The notes below the pieces were generated by a model that was given only the letters and a program-made list of their open reading frames with translations, had not been told where the DNA came from and made no database searches. Of a DNA stretch of 64,000 bases, positions 47,583-58,890 are shown piece after piece. The stretch is from NCBI RefSeq assembly GCF_905220565.1, contig NC_059405.1:12416081-12480080 (forward strand), in the 5' to 3' direction. Positions within the stretch are counted from its first letter, which is position 1; each line of letters opens with the position of its first letter. A program made the translations under genes and the position numbers. This stretch comes from Melitaea cinxia. Its lineage: Eukaryota > Arthropoda > Insecta > Lepidoptera > Nymphalidae.

Positions 47583-48253
47583 TCTAATATATAAAATTCT
47601 CGTGTTGCGGTGTTTGTAATTAAACTCCTCCGAAACGGCTTGACCGATTCTCATGAAATTTTGTGTGCATATTGGGTAGGCCTGAGAATCGAACAACATC
47701 TATTTTTTTTTTAAATAAATTATTTATTATTTATTTTTTATAATACAACATTTAAAAACCCTCTGCGATCAACCCCTATATTTTATTTGTTAATTATACA
47801 CTTTGAATTTATTTTTGGCTAGATTGTTATTTTTATTTTGTCATTACTCAGAATAAAAAAAATTATATTACTCTTAATTTTTCACCTCTCTACGATCAAA
47901 CCCTATTTTTCCATCGCAATTTTTATTTTTTATTATTTCTAATAATTTCCTTTAATTATGATTTTTTTCTCAATTCAATTTGATCTCCTGCCTTCGCCGG
48001 TCGATAACTGATCAAACTATCAATCGATCAGTTATCCCCGCTAGATGTCTACCGTTGTCACCTCTCATCCAGAAATGTTTAGATAGATATCGAGAATTGT
48101 AATTTAAGATATATTTGTTACTTTAATAAAGATTATTTATTAAACTAAAAAAAGCATACTTTCATTGTCTGCAATGCTTTCCATTATAAGTAAATCCCCG
48201 CACACTTATAGTAGATACTTTATTGGCAAAACAACGTTTGCCGGGTCAGCTAG
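47583..48253 (+). mobile_element. Non-autonomous Helitron, 671 bp
   Basis: Starts TCTAATATATAAAATTCTCG after A and ends GGGTCAGCTAG before T. GGCAAAACAACGTTTGCC is the hairpin just before the end. The interior is AT-rich with no Rep/helicase gene. Confidence 0.75.
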
Positions 48254-48332
48254 TATTCAATATAAATAATTAAGATGACGCGCAATTAAATAATTTTATT
48301 TATTTTTTTATGACTGGGAAACAATGAAATCG

Positions 48333-48505
48333 TTACGGATACAACAAAGTCTTGCAGGTATCTCGTAATTTATACTTAAATACACTTTTATCAGTCTCCT
48401 GTCGGATTTCCTTGGGTAGGTTGTTCACTGTGTATGGAACTCGTTTCCTTAAAGTTCTAACACCTAAGGAGTTATTTATCTTGAGTATTTCGTATTAGAT
48501 TTATG
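48333..48505 (-). pseudogene. LINE ORF2 C-terminal fragment
   Basis: On the minus strand a frame ending at TAA (48333-48335) reads VRTLRKRVPYTVNNLPKEI, then RQETDKSVFKYKLRD. This is the '..LWN.LP.EIR....FK..L' closing segment of many non-LTR reverse transcriptase polyproteins. The frame breaks upstream near 48490. The clade cannot be fixed from this piece. Non-functional. Confidence 0.5.
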
Positions 48506-48665
48506 TATTTTGTTGCTGGTTATAAATACGAAAACCGTCAGGATCTAGGAACGTGACAGGTGAAATCACGGGTACTTGCATGCTTTTAAATGTTTAGTAA
48601 TGGACCCAAAAATAATATTTCTGTTGTAAAGAAAATTTATGTCAGGTAATATTATAGTTAGATAG

Positions 48666-48890
48666 AAGGCGGTTAGGCGGAAGGCCGTCTTCACGGGTTG
48701 CAAAACCCACGATAGCACCTGGTTCGAAGATCTGGCTCAAAAGCGTGCCAAGAGACACAATCGCGAGGGGGCTCCTCCACCGATGAATCCCCAATATGCG
48801 TGTCCAAAGTGTGGACGAATGTGTCGTTCACGGATTGGCTTATTCAGCCACGAACGGCGTTGTCGCAAAAATAGCACAGACAATGTTTAA
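48666..48890 (+). pseudogene. LINE ORF2 C-terminus with CCHC/C2H2-like finger
   Basis: A 75-codon frame, opened after an in-frame TAG at 48663 and closed by TAA 48888-48890. It reads RRKAVFTGCKTHDSTWFEDL, then a basic linker, then YACPKCGRMCRSRIGLFSHE and RRCRK. The CPKCGR...CRSRIGL.SH.RRC module is the zinc-finger tail found at the end of CR1/L2-type endonuclease-reverse transcriptases ('HCGRDCHSRIGL' in relatives). Everything upstream of this tail is absent, so it is a 5'-truncated insertion. The adjacent LINE fragment is on the opposite strand and comes from a different element. Confidence 0.65.
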
Positions 48891-49891
48891 ATCATCTGTC
48901 AAGCTATTACAGGCCTTATGATGACGTTACACAGTCGACTTGTTTACAATTACAGTTAATTAGATTGTTTATGGAGGCAACAATGTATAGGTACATAAAA
49001 GTGGGAGAAATAAATTGGTTAAAGTCCGGTGATTTTACAATATGAATTTAGTTTTTTCAGAATTTAAAACGATTATCATGAGACTACCAAAGTACCGCAT
49101 ATTTATGGCATTGTACAAATCGGCACGTTTCAGCAATATCAGATAAACATGAAGGCCGAACAGTTGCAGCGCACACTACATAAAGCAGAGTGTACGAGTC
49201 TCAGATTCTTTTCGAACACCGCATCTAGCCGCGGTTTCCTAGCTGAGCGTGTCGCCTACCCCCGCATGCGCAAAAGTGCGTTCCGTTTGGAAATCACGGA
49301 ACCATTGTTAGTTTAATGTTTCTAAAGTATCAAACACTTTTTTAAAATTATAAGATACCGCTAAAAAATTAAAGAAATAAAAAAAAAGATACCGCTTACA
49401 ATTTTTTATTTTCTAAATGTGAATTGACTTCTTTAGTAAATTTTGATAACAATGTACCTATTTACTTTTAGCATTCTGGAAGCCATGCTACTATTTGTTC
49501 GATATTTTATTATTTTGTGAGAGTATATTAATTTTACTTAGGTCAATAACTTTCATCAAAAAAATAAACCCGTGAAATTTTGTTTGGTTTGAACTCGATA
49601 ATCTTAACAGTGGTCTATCCAATCATATAAACGTACATTGTGTAACAACTCATAGGAGTGAAACAGGAACCGTAGAAAACAAACAAGTCCAAAACAAACA
49701 TCAACACAATGCGGTTGTAACAGTAAGGGACGTCTAGTCTATATTTTTATTAAAATGCGGAAAACTTTGCGTGTTTATTTTGAGTGTTTATTTTGAGCGC
49801 TCTAGTGTCCCGATGTATAAGCAATTATGATTTGTGACGCAAAAATTATTTTTGTTGAAATTAAGATTGACAGCTGATAGTATTTTCACCA
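48891..49891. other. AT-rich stretch with one G/C-richer patch
   Basis: 49145-49305 (GCGCACACTACATAAAGC, TAGCCGCGGTTTCCTAGC, CCCCGCATGCGCAAAAG) is unidentified. The remainder is AT-rich. The first bases may be the LINE's 3' UTR. Confidence 0.4.
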
Positions 49892-50090
49892 TCTTAATAT
49901 ATATAAATCTCGTGTCACAATGTTTGTCCTCAATGGACTCCTAAACCACTTAACCGATTATAATAAAATTCGCACACCATGTGCAGTTCGATCCAACTTG
50001 AAAGATAGGCTATATTTTATTTTGATATATTAATTATTATATTTAAGAAAAAAATTAAGAAGGCGGTACAAAGTTCGTCAGGTCAGCTAG
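49892..50090 (+). mobile_element. Short non-autonomous Helitron
   Basis: Starts TCTTAATATATATAAATCTC after A, ends GGTCAGCTAG before T. The pre-terminal hairpin is decayed. Body shares CTCGTGTCACAATGTTTGT with the start region of the 47.6-kb copy. Confidence 0.75.
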
Positions 50091-51533
50091 TAAAATCATA
50101 AGAATATACGTCAATCTTTATTTTTAATGAATCAGGTATTATGCTTTATAGTGATCACATTAATCGATTAATGTAATATTAGACAGCATATTTTTAAATT
50201 AATATTTGCACAAATCACACCACATTGGAAAGCACTTCTCATTTGCATTCTGAAACCAATTACTCCTTAATAAATGGACTCTTAGTTGTAAATTAGCCCC
50301 GGCCGACGATCTAATTGTGTGCTGGGAGCTTCCTAATAACTATGCAGTATTAACATGTAGTATGACACGGGTGTGAGTTCTCTGTAGCTATAATATTACC
50401 TGACCTAAATTTCCTTTACTACAAAAATATTATATATATATATTCACAAAAGGTCAAGTCACGAAAGGTTAGACAAATAAAAAAAAGAAACATTAAAAAC
50501 AGTAATTACTTTTTCTATACAATGGGAAAACTAGATTAAGTTTGTCCTTTTTGTATTCACCACAGACAAGAATTTTCCCGATTGAAGTCTAGTACACGTT
50601 GGGTTTTGTTTTGCACTTTCCTTACTTTGAAATTCAATTAGGCAAGACGTATATCATAGTTAATTTACTTACGTATTGGTTGTAAATAAAATTAAAAATT
50701 ATTTAGCTACTTAGAACAGGTACTTTTCAAACGGTAGATTATTAAAAGCAAATAAGTATTGTAGATTGTACAAAACTTTCAAAGTAATTGACAATAATAA
50801 TCTAATTATATAAAAGAATACAGATATTATCTACAAAATGGATTTCGTTCAAAAATCCAATTTCGGAAACAGTAGACAGAGTATATAACAACAATATACT
50901 TCTTGACCTTTTAAAAAATATTATCTAAAGCCTAAGAATGTCGTAAAAAAGGCAACAGTAAATATTTATTTCTCAACGAGGTAGAGCATCGAGATGTATA
51001 AAGTTTGTTCTTATTGAGAAGAGTACTTTGCCAAGCGATGTGGCATTAATTACTTGCTGAGCATAAATTTATATAAATACATTTAATTTTTGATTTGTAC
51101 CATAGTAATTTTATTTATTTATAAATAAAGATTTAATTTCTGAACAAACGTTATTCATATTTTTGCTCGCCTGATGCAAATAAGATATAAGTTTAGTACA
51201 TTACGCGATATATTAGTAAAATCTTATATCAATAGATAGGTGACATATATATTTTTTGCCTATGTTGATAGAGTGAGATAAAATTCTAATTTTGTAATTG
51301 GAGTTCAAAATCAAAGAGAGAAATTAAGGCTATAATGATTGAGGAATAAAATTTAGTTCGTAGATTTATGCCTTTGTTTTTTTGGATACGCGATGTCCAT
51401 AATTTTATGATATTTTATAAAAATTATAACGTAAAACTAAATGTAATCTGTACATCTTTAATTTAATAAAAAATCTTCCATAGCTATAAATTATAAGAGA
51501 TTAAAACATTCAAGCATGAGAAGCGAATAACTT
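50091..51533. other. AT-rich stretch
   Basis: Nothing recognised. Confidence 0.45.
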
Positions 51534-51905
51534 GTGAGTGCGAGGAATAATTGGCGACTCGACGTTGCCTCGGCGCCTCGAGTACTTCTAAAGTCCCTTG
51601 ACATACATCCTTGTGACGCCCGTGGTTCTCTGTATATTTTGAAGTATAAAAGTTTTAAAATATTCTGGTTAGAGAGAAGGATTTTTTATGATATAAATTT
51701 TCACGGTATAATCTTTATATTGTTGCAAAATATTTGTTTGCAATATGATGTAAACTCTCTATGTAAATTACAATTTCTAGTTACTGATGAGCCTCATAAA
51801 AAATTTAAACATAGTTTTAAAAAAATGTTTGCTAGGTTGAAAGAGGATATCAATAAAAGCAAAACTTGCATAAACATTTTGGTTAAAAAACTTGATATTA
51901 TTTTT
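51534..51905 (+). other. Open frame without ATG start, unidentified
   Basis: About 124 codons stay open before running into a family A copy. It starts at GTG, and GTGAGT there could equally be a donor site. The first 35 codons are G/C-richer (LDVASAPRVLLKSLDIHPC). Later residues are Lys/Phe/Ile-rich. No family recognised. Confidence 0.15.
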
Positions 51906-52256
51906 GCGCATTCATCATCATCATTATCATCATCATCATCATCATTTCAGCCTATTGCAGTCCACTGCTGGACATAGGCCTCCACAAGTTCACGCAAAAA
52001 ATGGCGTGAGCTCATGTGTTTTACCCATAGTCACCACGCTGGACAGGCGGGTTGGTGACCGCAGGGCTGGCTTTGTCGCACCCAAGACGCTGCTGCCCGT
52101 CTTCGGCCTGTGTATTTAAAAGCAGTTGGGTGGTTATCCCGCCATCGGTCAGCATTTTAAGTTTCAAGGTGGTCGTGGAACTGTGTTATCCCTTAGTCGC
52201 CTCTTACGACACCCACGGGAAGAGAGGAGTTGGCTATATTCTTTAATGCCGTAACC
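51906..52256 (-). repeat. Family A repeat, near full length, reverse
   Basis: Begins with a (CAT)n tail complement, then CAGTCCACTGCTGGACATAG, through CACCACGCTGGACAGG, to CACCCACGGGAAGAGAGG. The tail makes a Ser run in one frame. Confidence 0.8.
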
Positions 52257-53550
52257 ATTATTAAAACAGTTATTAGACAGTTGATATAAATTAAAAAAAA
52301 TACAGCGATATTTTTACCAAATAGTCTTACTAAAAAAAATCCACACACAAAGGTCTCTACAAGATTTAAGAGTTTTTTTTAATTGTAAAATTTTATCACT
52401 GATACGTTTACAATAGAATTTATTGTACTATATTTTTAATGTAGAATTAACTATCTATATAGAGTTATCAATTCCGTTAAAAATAAAATTGTTCTCTTGA
52501 CGATGACGGGTGATGTTTGTTGTACCTGTAAATTTTTCTTTCGTGTTTAACATTCTAATAATAATGACTTTCTTTTTCTCTCAATCGCCTAGCGAAAATA
52601 TCATTTTATGCATCTTTTAATAAGCCATAACACATATAAAAAATTAATCACTAAATATTTACATTTATTTTTAATTTTTCAGATAGAGATACCGGTTAAA
52701 ATGAGTTACAAGTATTTGGAATGTGAGTGCATATTTTCTTTAGTTTATTCAGTAGCATGTTTAACCCGCTACAGATTTACGATCTAATATAAGTTAATAC
52801 AGGGTGTATATTTATGTTGTTTCATTGACAGCTCAAATGCGTTAGCTCGAGGAGTGAATAATGATATCAATATAGTCTAAACGGGTTTAGGTAATGATTA
52901 ATATATATCTACATGAAGTGTTTTCCTTCAAACCAGGTTCACTTAATGTGTTTTATAAATCTTCTTACAATAATATCGGAAATATATTTGCAGCTCATTA
53001 ATCTACCGCTACTAAAATTGTGAAGTTAAATATTTTATCTTGCAAGCGAAACTGTTCGTACGCGAAAAAAAAATAACGTAACGCGTAAAAATGCTTACAA
53101 AATGTTAGCCTAGAATCGTATGCCTAAATGTCGTAGTGATGAATTTTTAAAGCAAATGGAACTAAGCGCCGTGCTGTAATCTTATAATGGTAATGTGTGA
53201 TTTATCTAAATAGACAAATATATTATCTGAGCTGCATAAACTATGCCCTAATTAAAATACTAAAATAGAACTAAAAAGTGTGTAAAAATGACAGTGTAGT
53301 CAGGCAATTAGTCAAATTAAAAAATTTAACACGAAAATACCTCGCGGGTCGTCTGTCTTCTCTAAAAACGTTAACAAAAAAAAAACTAATTTGTATAAAG
53401 AACCTCGACAGTTGTTGGCGAATAAACTTTTTTGTTTCTGTAAAGTATCATTATGAAAAGTCCGAAATCAAAAATTACTGAATCCGCACGAACTACAGGT
53501 ACTCGTTTTTATCATGACATCAAATCTAAAACTTTTTGTTTTTCTGCTTA
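52257..53550. other. AT-rich stretch
   Basis: Nothing recognised. Confidence 0.45.
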
Positions 53551-53660
53551 ATGTTGGACGACACGGCTCGGTTTGTCACAAGTTGCGAAACAAAACAAAA
53601 GTTTGTGACAAGTTGGTCATTGCTCTTTATTTCGCAACAAATGAGATTGTAGTCCAATGT
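53551..53660. repeat. MITE-like nested inverted repeat
   Basis: TTGGAC/GTCCAA near the ends, GTTGCGAAA/TTTCGCAAC and TTTGTCACAA/TTTGTGACAA inside. The element would be about 110 bp. No clear target duplication. Confidence 0.45.
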
Positions 53661-54295
53661 TTTGACGTTGGTTATTAGTGTATAATTTAGGATTATTTAA
53701 GGTAATTGGTTTTCTTTATTTTCTTCTAGATTATCAATGATGTCATGTTTTATAATGAAATAACATTGTTTAGGATTTAATCGCGGCTTATTAGTTTTTC
53801 TACACGCCCGACGTTTTGGATACTTTACAGCAACCATGGTAACGGGAGATTTCAAATGTCAGGCGTCCTAACGTTACAAATTTATTCGAAAGTACCATAT
53901 ATACATAAAAATTTTAATTAGTCCTCTCTACGCAGAAAGTGCTAACTGAGTCCTACTGAAGTGAGTAAAACCTAACAAACCGCAATAAAATCCATAAAAG
54001 TTATTTCATTATAATGAGTGGAATTCGCGTAAACATTAGAAAACAATATTTTTTTATATTTTGAAGTAAAAAAATCAGTTTATACTAATTATTTGTAGGG
54101 ACATTTAAGTTAAAGGAAACTATATTTTTACAGAGACATGTTTAAAAGTAGTTTAATTTTATTAATTTATAATCAAGAAAAAAATTAACACAATCTATAA
54201 AAAAATTCTTTATCAGCAAATTACTAGGTATAATGATCTAATTTAATAATAAGAAAATGTATTGATAATGCAAAATAAATGTATGAAAAAACAAG
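53661..54295. other. AT-rich stretch
   Basis: Nothing recognised. Confidence 0.4.
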
Positions 54296-54386
54296 CTGCA
54301 GTGGAGCAGCGTGGTGAATTAAGTTCCTATCCTTCTCCTACATGGATAAAGAGGGCAGTGACTGCAGTGGAATGTTACAGGCTGAA
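54296..54386 (+). repeat. Family B SINE, 3' end
   Basis: GCAGTGGAGCAGCGTGGTG, TTCTCCTACATGGATAAAG, GTTACAGGCTGAATC. Confidence 0.7.
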
Positions 54387-56324
54387 TCGAATTAAAAAAA
54401 AATAACATAACCTTGATTCGATAAAAACAAATGGGAATTTCTGTAATTAACCTCTCAAAAATAAAAAGGGAGTATAAAAATTCTATAAACATCAATACTC
54501 CTATTCTCTAAGAGAACATTACTATCTGGTTATTAAAATGTTAGGTGTACGAGTGTTGTGGCTTAGATTTAATTTAAGTAGTTCAATTTAGTATATCGTA
54601 AAACTATTATGCTAACTAACAATATTGTAATTTAAAACTTATAAAGTTCCTATTCATCACCAACAGTCTTTAATATTACCTAGAAAAACCAGATTCTATC
54701 TGAATTTGCGACACAATTTAAGAGAATATTTGTCAAGGCAAAACATATAAATAGGATTGAAAATTTTTGCCGAAATTTATATAGATATATGAATCGATTG
54801 CTGTTGGTTCTTCTCGCTAAAACTCGTGAATGGCCAATGTTGATCTTGAAATGTTTGTGGATGTTCAAGGAAGATTTAAACGGAGAGAAACTTAAATAAT
54901 AAGGAAGGGAAAATACTAAAAACGACAAATTAATTTTCCAATACATAATATTCTTAGCTGTGAAATATTTAATTTCTTTTGGCTTTTTATTATAATAATA
55001 AAAAATTGCCACTTGGTTGTCAAATATTTATCGGTGCGTTCAAAAGTGTGTCTTTGTTGCATTTAATATAGATAAAAATTTGATATTAACTTTTCACCAT
55101 ATTTTTCACTAATATATGTAGGTAAATTTTCTCAAATTTATGTAATTAAGCGTTAACAAGACAGATTTTTATTGAATGATTGCGTATTTGGTTAGGATTC
55201 ATCGAGCTGAAAATAAGAATACATTACGATAATATAGGAAATGAAGACCCATTTTCCCGTATTAATCAATATCATTAATTACGTATTAAATAATGATTAC
55301 AAAAAGTCATGTAAAAAAGTAGTCCTATTTTTTTAATGTGTGTTCGTTTTATTTAGTTTTTGTTTTCATGTGGTTTTTTTTACTGTTAGTGTGTATTTTC
55401 TAGACTTTATGTTACCAAAAGGCGTGCAATACTTTCAGCGTATGCCTCGAAATCACGCTATGAATATTTCACCGTAAATTGTACTCTTTGTGAATTCCTG
55501 TGATATACATATAGCAGACTGAAGCTCGTTGATATAAAAATAGTTATACAAAAAAAGTGAATAAGTGAAATACGACGTTATATACATTTAGTGTTATGGA
55601 TTAAAATAAAGAAGGAGAAAAAAATATTTCCAGCTTTAAATTTTTTGAGTGTTTGTTATTTTTTCTTGTATAAAAAATAAAAAAAAAATCTTAAATCCAT
55701 TTACCTTTATGCACTACAACAAGGGGTAACCACTTTACCGTGTTATAAAAAAATCTGGTACTTAGTGGTATAAAAAAATCGAAGAAATTTGCTATTTTTA
55801 ATATTGAAAATGTAGTTCTTTTAAAAATCTACGGTTACTATAGGATACCATAACATATGATATTTTTACATTTATATGACACATATGAACAAAGGACGTG
55901 ACCACGGAAGTATTTCAGTGGTCTGTGGTCGTAACCTAGTTAAACTACTGAAAAAAAACGAATTCAAAAACTTAAAAAAAAACTAATTCAAGACCAAAAT
56001 CAAATAAAATTAATACTTCTTTAAGTTTATTTTAATATCGATTCACATAAACGAAACGGAATCACTGAACAAAAGACATTATCTCAACACGGATCATTAA
56101 CCATTACCTATATAACCCTGTAAAACTTAGACGTTGTGAAAATTCATTGAATATCTCTACGCGAACATCGGCTACGTAGTCGATGTACAAGGCATTATAT
56201 ACCCCGTTAAATAATTCAAATATAACTTTAAATTTATTATTATTTTATAAAAATTGTATATTTGGACAGTTTTCTATGAAATTCAACTGCTTAGATATTG
56301 TATTTTTAAATCAATATATTTCCA
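54387..56324. other. AT-rich stretch
   Basis: A minus-strand 110-codon frame at 54680-55012 is low-complexity and unrecognised. Nothing else. Confidence 0.4.
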
Positions 56325-56516
56325 ACCCAACCCCCACCACCCAATCCCCAATTCCCCTAGGAGCTCTGGTCACCTTACTCACCAACAGGAACACAATACT
56401 GCTTGAAAACAGTATAATTTTGCTGTGATCTTCTGTAAGGTCGAGGTACTACCCCAGTCGGGCTGCTCCATATTTTGAGCAGGAAATTCCTGCTGTGCCC
56501 TACCTCAGTTACGTTG
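56325..56516 (-). repeat. Family G repeat, reverse
   Basis: On the minus strand it reads TGAGGTAGGGCACAGCAGG, GGTAGTACCTCGACCTTAC and GACCAGAGCTCCTAGGGG, in the same order as 36940-37165. Confidence 0.65.
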
Positions 56517-56877
56517 ACGTTAATAATACAAATATATCGATAACAAATAGAGAAATTTGTATGATATCTGTAAATTATCTATTAAAAAATATCCAGATTA
56601 GAAATGGCTGTAAAAATCAAATTTGTAAATCAGACTAGATCCAGAGATGAACACGTTCAAACCAACAAGGAAACGCCTTAATATAATATATAACTGTACA
56701 AATATTGTATTAAAATAGTATATGTAAGTATAAATTTAAACTGAAATTTAAAACCTTTTAATAAAGTTTTTTAAGTACAATTTTCAATATGTACTCGTAT
56801 GTATGAAATTTAAAATCAGAGAGATTTTTCTGATGTTCCTTTTTATCTTAATATTGTGTTTAACACAAATTATCCAT
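56517..56877. other. AT-rich spacer
   Basis: Nothing recognised. Confidence 0.4.
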
Positions 56878-57170
56878 ACAAATATATAAAATTGGAGTGT
56901 CTGTTTCTAATATTAAAATAACCGCTTTTACTAAATGAATATGGATGTAAACACGGTACATATACCAAAATAACATTTTTTTACGATTTTTGTTTGTATG
57001 TCTCCCTGTCTGTTTGTTCCGACTAATCTCTGAAAGAGCTGAACCATTTATAACGGGACTTTCACTGGCAGATAGTTGATGTAATAAGGAGTTACTAAGG
57101 CTACTTTTATTTTAGAAATGTATTTATTTTTTAACTCTGCGAACTGAAAAATAATTTCTTTTTTAAATTA
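56878..57170 (-). repeat. Family C repeat, reverse
   Basis: From the left: TATAAAATTGGAGTGTCTG, GTTTGTTCCGACTAATCTC, ACGGGACTTTCACTGGCAG. The CTAGCTG head is missing at the right end, where a family A copy begins. Confidence 0.7.
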
Positions 57171-57175
57171 TTTCT

Positions 57176-57500
57176 GTGTGGTTACGGCAGTAAGAATTTA
57201 GCCACCCTCTCTCTTCCCGTGGGTGTCGTGAGGCGAATAAGGGATAACACAGTTCCATTACCACTTTGGAACTTAAAAAGCCGACCGATGGCGCGATATC
57301 CATCCGACTGCTGGCTTTGAAATACATAGGCCAAAGACGGGCAGCAGCGTCATCGAAGCTACAAAGCCAGCCCGATCAACCCGCCTGCCCAGCGTGGTGA
57401 CTATGAGCAAAACACATGATTTCACGCCATTTTTGGCGTGAACTTGTGGAGACCTATGTCCAGCGGTGGACTGTATTAGGCTTAAGTGATGATGATGATG
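57176..57500 (+). repeat. Family A repeat with (GAT)n tail
   Basis: Near-complete forward copy: CTCTTCCCGTGGGTGTCGTG to CCAGCGGTGGACTG and GATGATGATGATGG. It has lost part of the GCGGTCACC block near 57374. Confidence 0.8.
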
Positions 57501-57538
57501 GCGAGGACAAATTCAATATATACTTATAATATCGATTA

Positions 57539-57876
57539 CGATAATTTTATTAAATCGAAAGGTGGTAAGGTCGAAAGTCATGTGGTCCCATTTCAATTTA
57601 ATTGAGAACTGACAAGTACTTTTCACGTTCTATCTTATAATGCGTATTTACTTGACAATTTTTCGTCGACCTCCGTTTTATACCGTATAAATGTTCTTTG
57701 GCTGTACTGATTTTAATGATTCTTATTTTAATCGAAAGCTTGTCTCGCAATGTCATGTAAATTTGATCGAGATCTGATAACAAATTTTTGAGTAATATTT
57801 GATAACGCATATTTACTTGACTATTTTTTCGTCTACCTACGTTGTATTACTAGTCTATGTAATAAATTGAAGTCGG
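57539..57876 (+). repeat. Family D repeat, 5'-truncated
   Basis: Retains ATCGAAAGGTGGTAAGG, GACAAGTACTTTTCACG, TCGTCGACCTCCGTTTTAT and ends AATTGAAGTCGGTTA. Confidence 0.7.
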
Positions 57877-58253
57877 TTATTTTTTATATATATGTTAATA
57901 TGTTAATTTCTTTTATATTCGCAATTCAACTATTCAGGAATTCGAAGCGTTATTGGAATCCTTCTAACCCACTGTGAGACATTAACGAGGTATCCCCTTT
58001 GTTTTCTTTTATTTAAATCCTGGATTTTCAACTAATCCGTAAAGTGCTTCCCTGATTCTTTTCGTATCTTAATCACGTATTTAACTCATCGGCTATCTTA
58101 TACGTGATAAGTGAATTGATATGCCATTTTGTAGCCATGTCTAGCCATTTCTTCCGGACAGCCCAAGTAAAGTGCGGTTAATAAACTTATATGAAAATGT
58201 GTACATACTTATATACATAAAATACATATACATATCAATGCATATATGTTGCA
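57877..58253. other. AT-rich spacer with LINE-tail remnant
   Basis: 58127-58180 on the minus strand keeps GTCCGGAAGAAATGGCTAG of family F. The rest is AT-rich. Confidence 0.5.
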
Positions 58254-58456
58254 GTCAAAACTCTTAACCAGTCAAAAGCACTATTGACTAGCAAAATCAG
58301 TCAGAAGTACTTTTGACCGTTTGCTTTAGTCAATAATACTTTTGACTAAAATAACAGTTAAAAGTACTTTTGCCCAATGGAGCTGGTTAAAAGTACTTTT
58401 GACTAAATGATTCCGTCAAAAGTGGTTTTGACTGGTTGTATCAGTCAAAACTCTTA
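58254..58456. repeat. 29-bp-period array of 18-bp palindromes
   Basis: Six full sites start at 58271, 58300, 58329, 58357, 58386 and 58415. The consensus is GTCAAAAGTACTTTTGAC, a perfect palindrome. Spacers of about 11 bp (AAAATCA, AAATAACA, AAATGATTCC types) are AT-rich and not conserved. Matching half-sites GTCAAAACTCTTA stand at both ends (58254 and 58444). The regular spacing and symmetry suggest a binding platform for a dimeric DNA-binding protein, possibly the integrase or transposase of the element whose gene starts about 100 bp downstream. It is not a CRISPR array: this is eukaryotic DNA and the spacers are too short. Confidence 0.8.
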
Positions 58457-58556
58457 AAAAGTTAAGGTGGTCGATAAAAATAACGACAAACGCACTTATA
58501 AACTTTTATATTACTCATTATTAGTGGAGAACGTGCTGATTAGAATTAGAACAAAA

Positions 58557-58890
58557 ATGAGTGACTACGAAAAGAAAGAAGGCTTTTTGCAAAGAATTTT
58601 AGCGATGGAAGATATGAAAAATAGTCATTTCAATGTGATGACAAAAGAAAAATTTAAAAAGTTTGCAATGGATGTGGAAGACGCGAAACTTAATGAAAAG
58701 GAAATACCATTACAGTACAGTAGACTACAACGCTTTAACACATTGAAGTTTGTGGTATGAAAAAAATTAGTTACAAACACAGAACCTGTCAAATATTTTT
58801 GCCGGCTGAGGAAATCTACGACATTATTGATGCTGCTCATATTTCTATAGGGCATGGTGGTCGCGATAGACTTAAGAATGAAACGACAAT
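58557..58890 (+). pseudogene. KRBA2/Ginger-like integrase, N-terminal part, frameshifted and truncated
   Basis: An integrase of the type annotated in insects as 'KRAB-A domain-containing protein 2-like', related to gypsy/Ginger-type integrases. ATG 58557 (ACAAAAATGAGT) opens MSDYEKKEGFLQRIL..., then KNSHFNVMTKEKF and LQYSRLQRFNTLKF, stopping at TGA 58758-58760. In another frame from 58757 the protein continues to FLPAEEIYDIIDAAHISIGH and GGRDRLKNE, which holds the two His of the H2C2 zinc-binding domain. A one-base frameshift near 58757 therefore separates the parts. The two Cys of H2C2 and the DDE core are missing because a family D repeat begins at about 58888. Family assignment is from memory of the HISIGHGGRDR motif. 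It cannot encode an active enzyme. Confidence 0.6.

Noticed and set aside
54680..55012. 110-codon minus-strand gene
   Set aside because: Same reason: low-complexity composition and no family match.
58254..58456. CRISPR-like array
   Set aside because: The repeats are regular, but spacers are about 11 bp and not diverse inserts, there are no cas genes and the DNA is eukaryotic.
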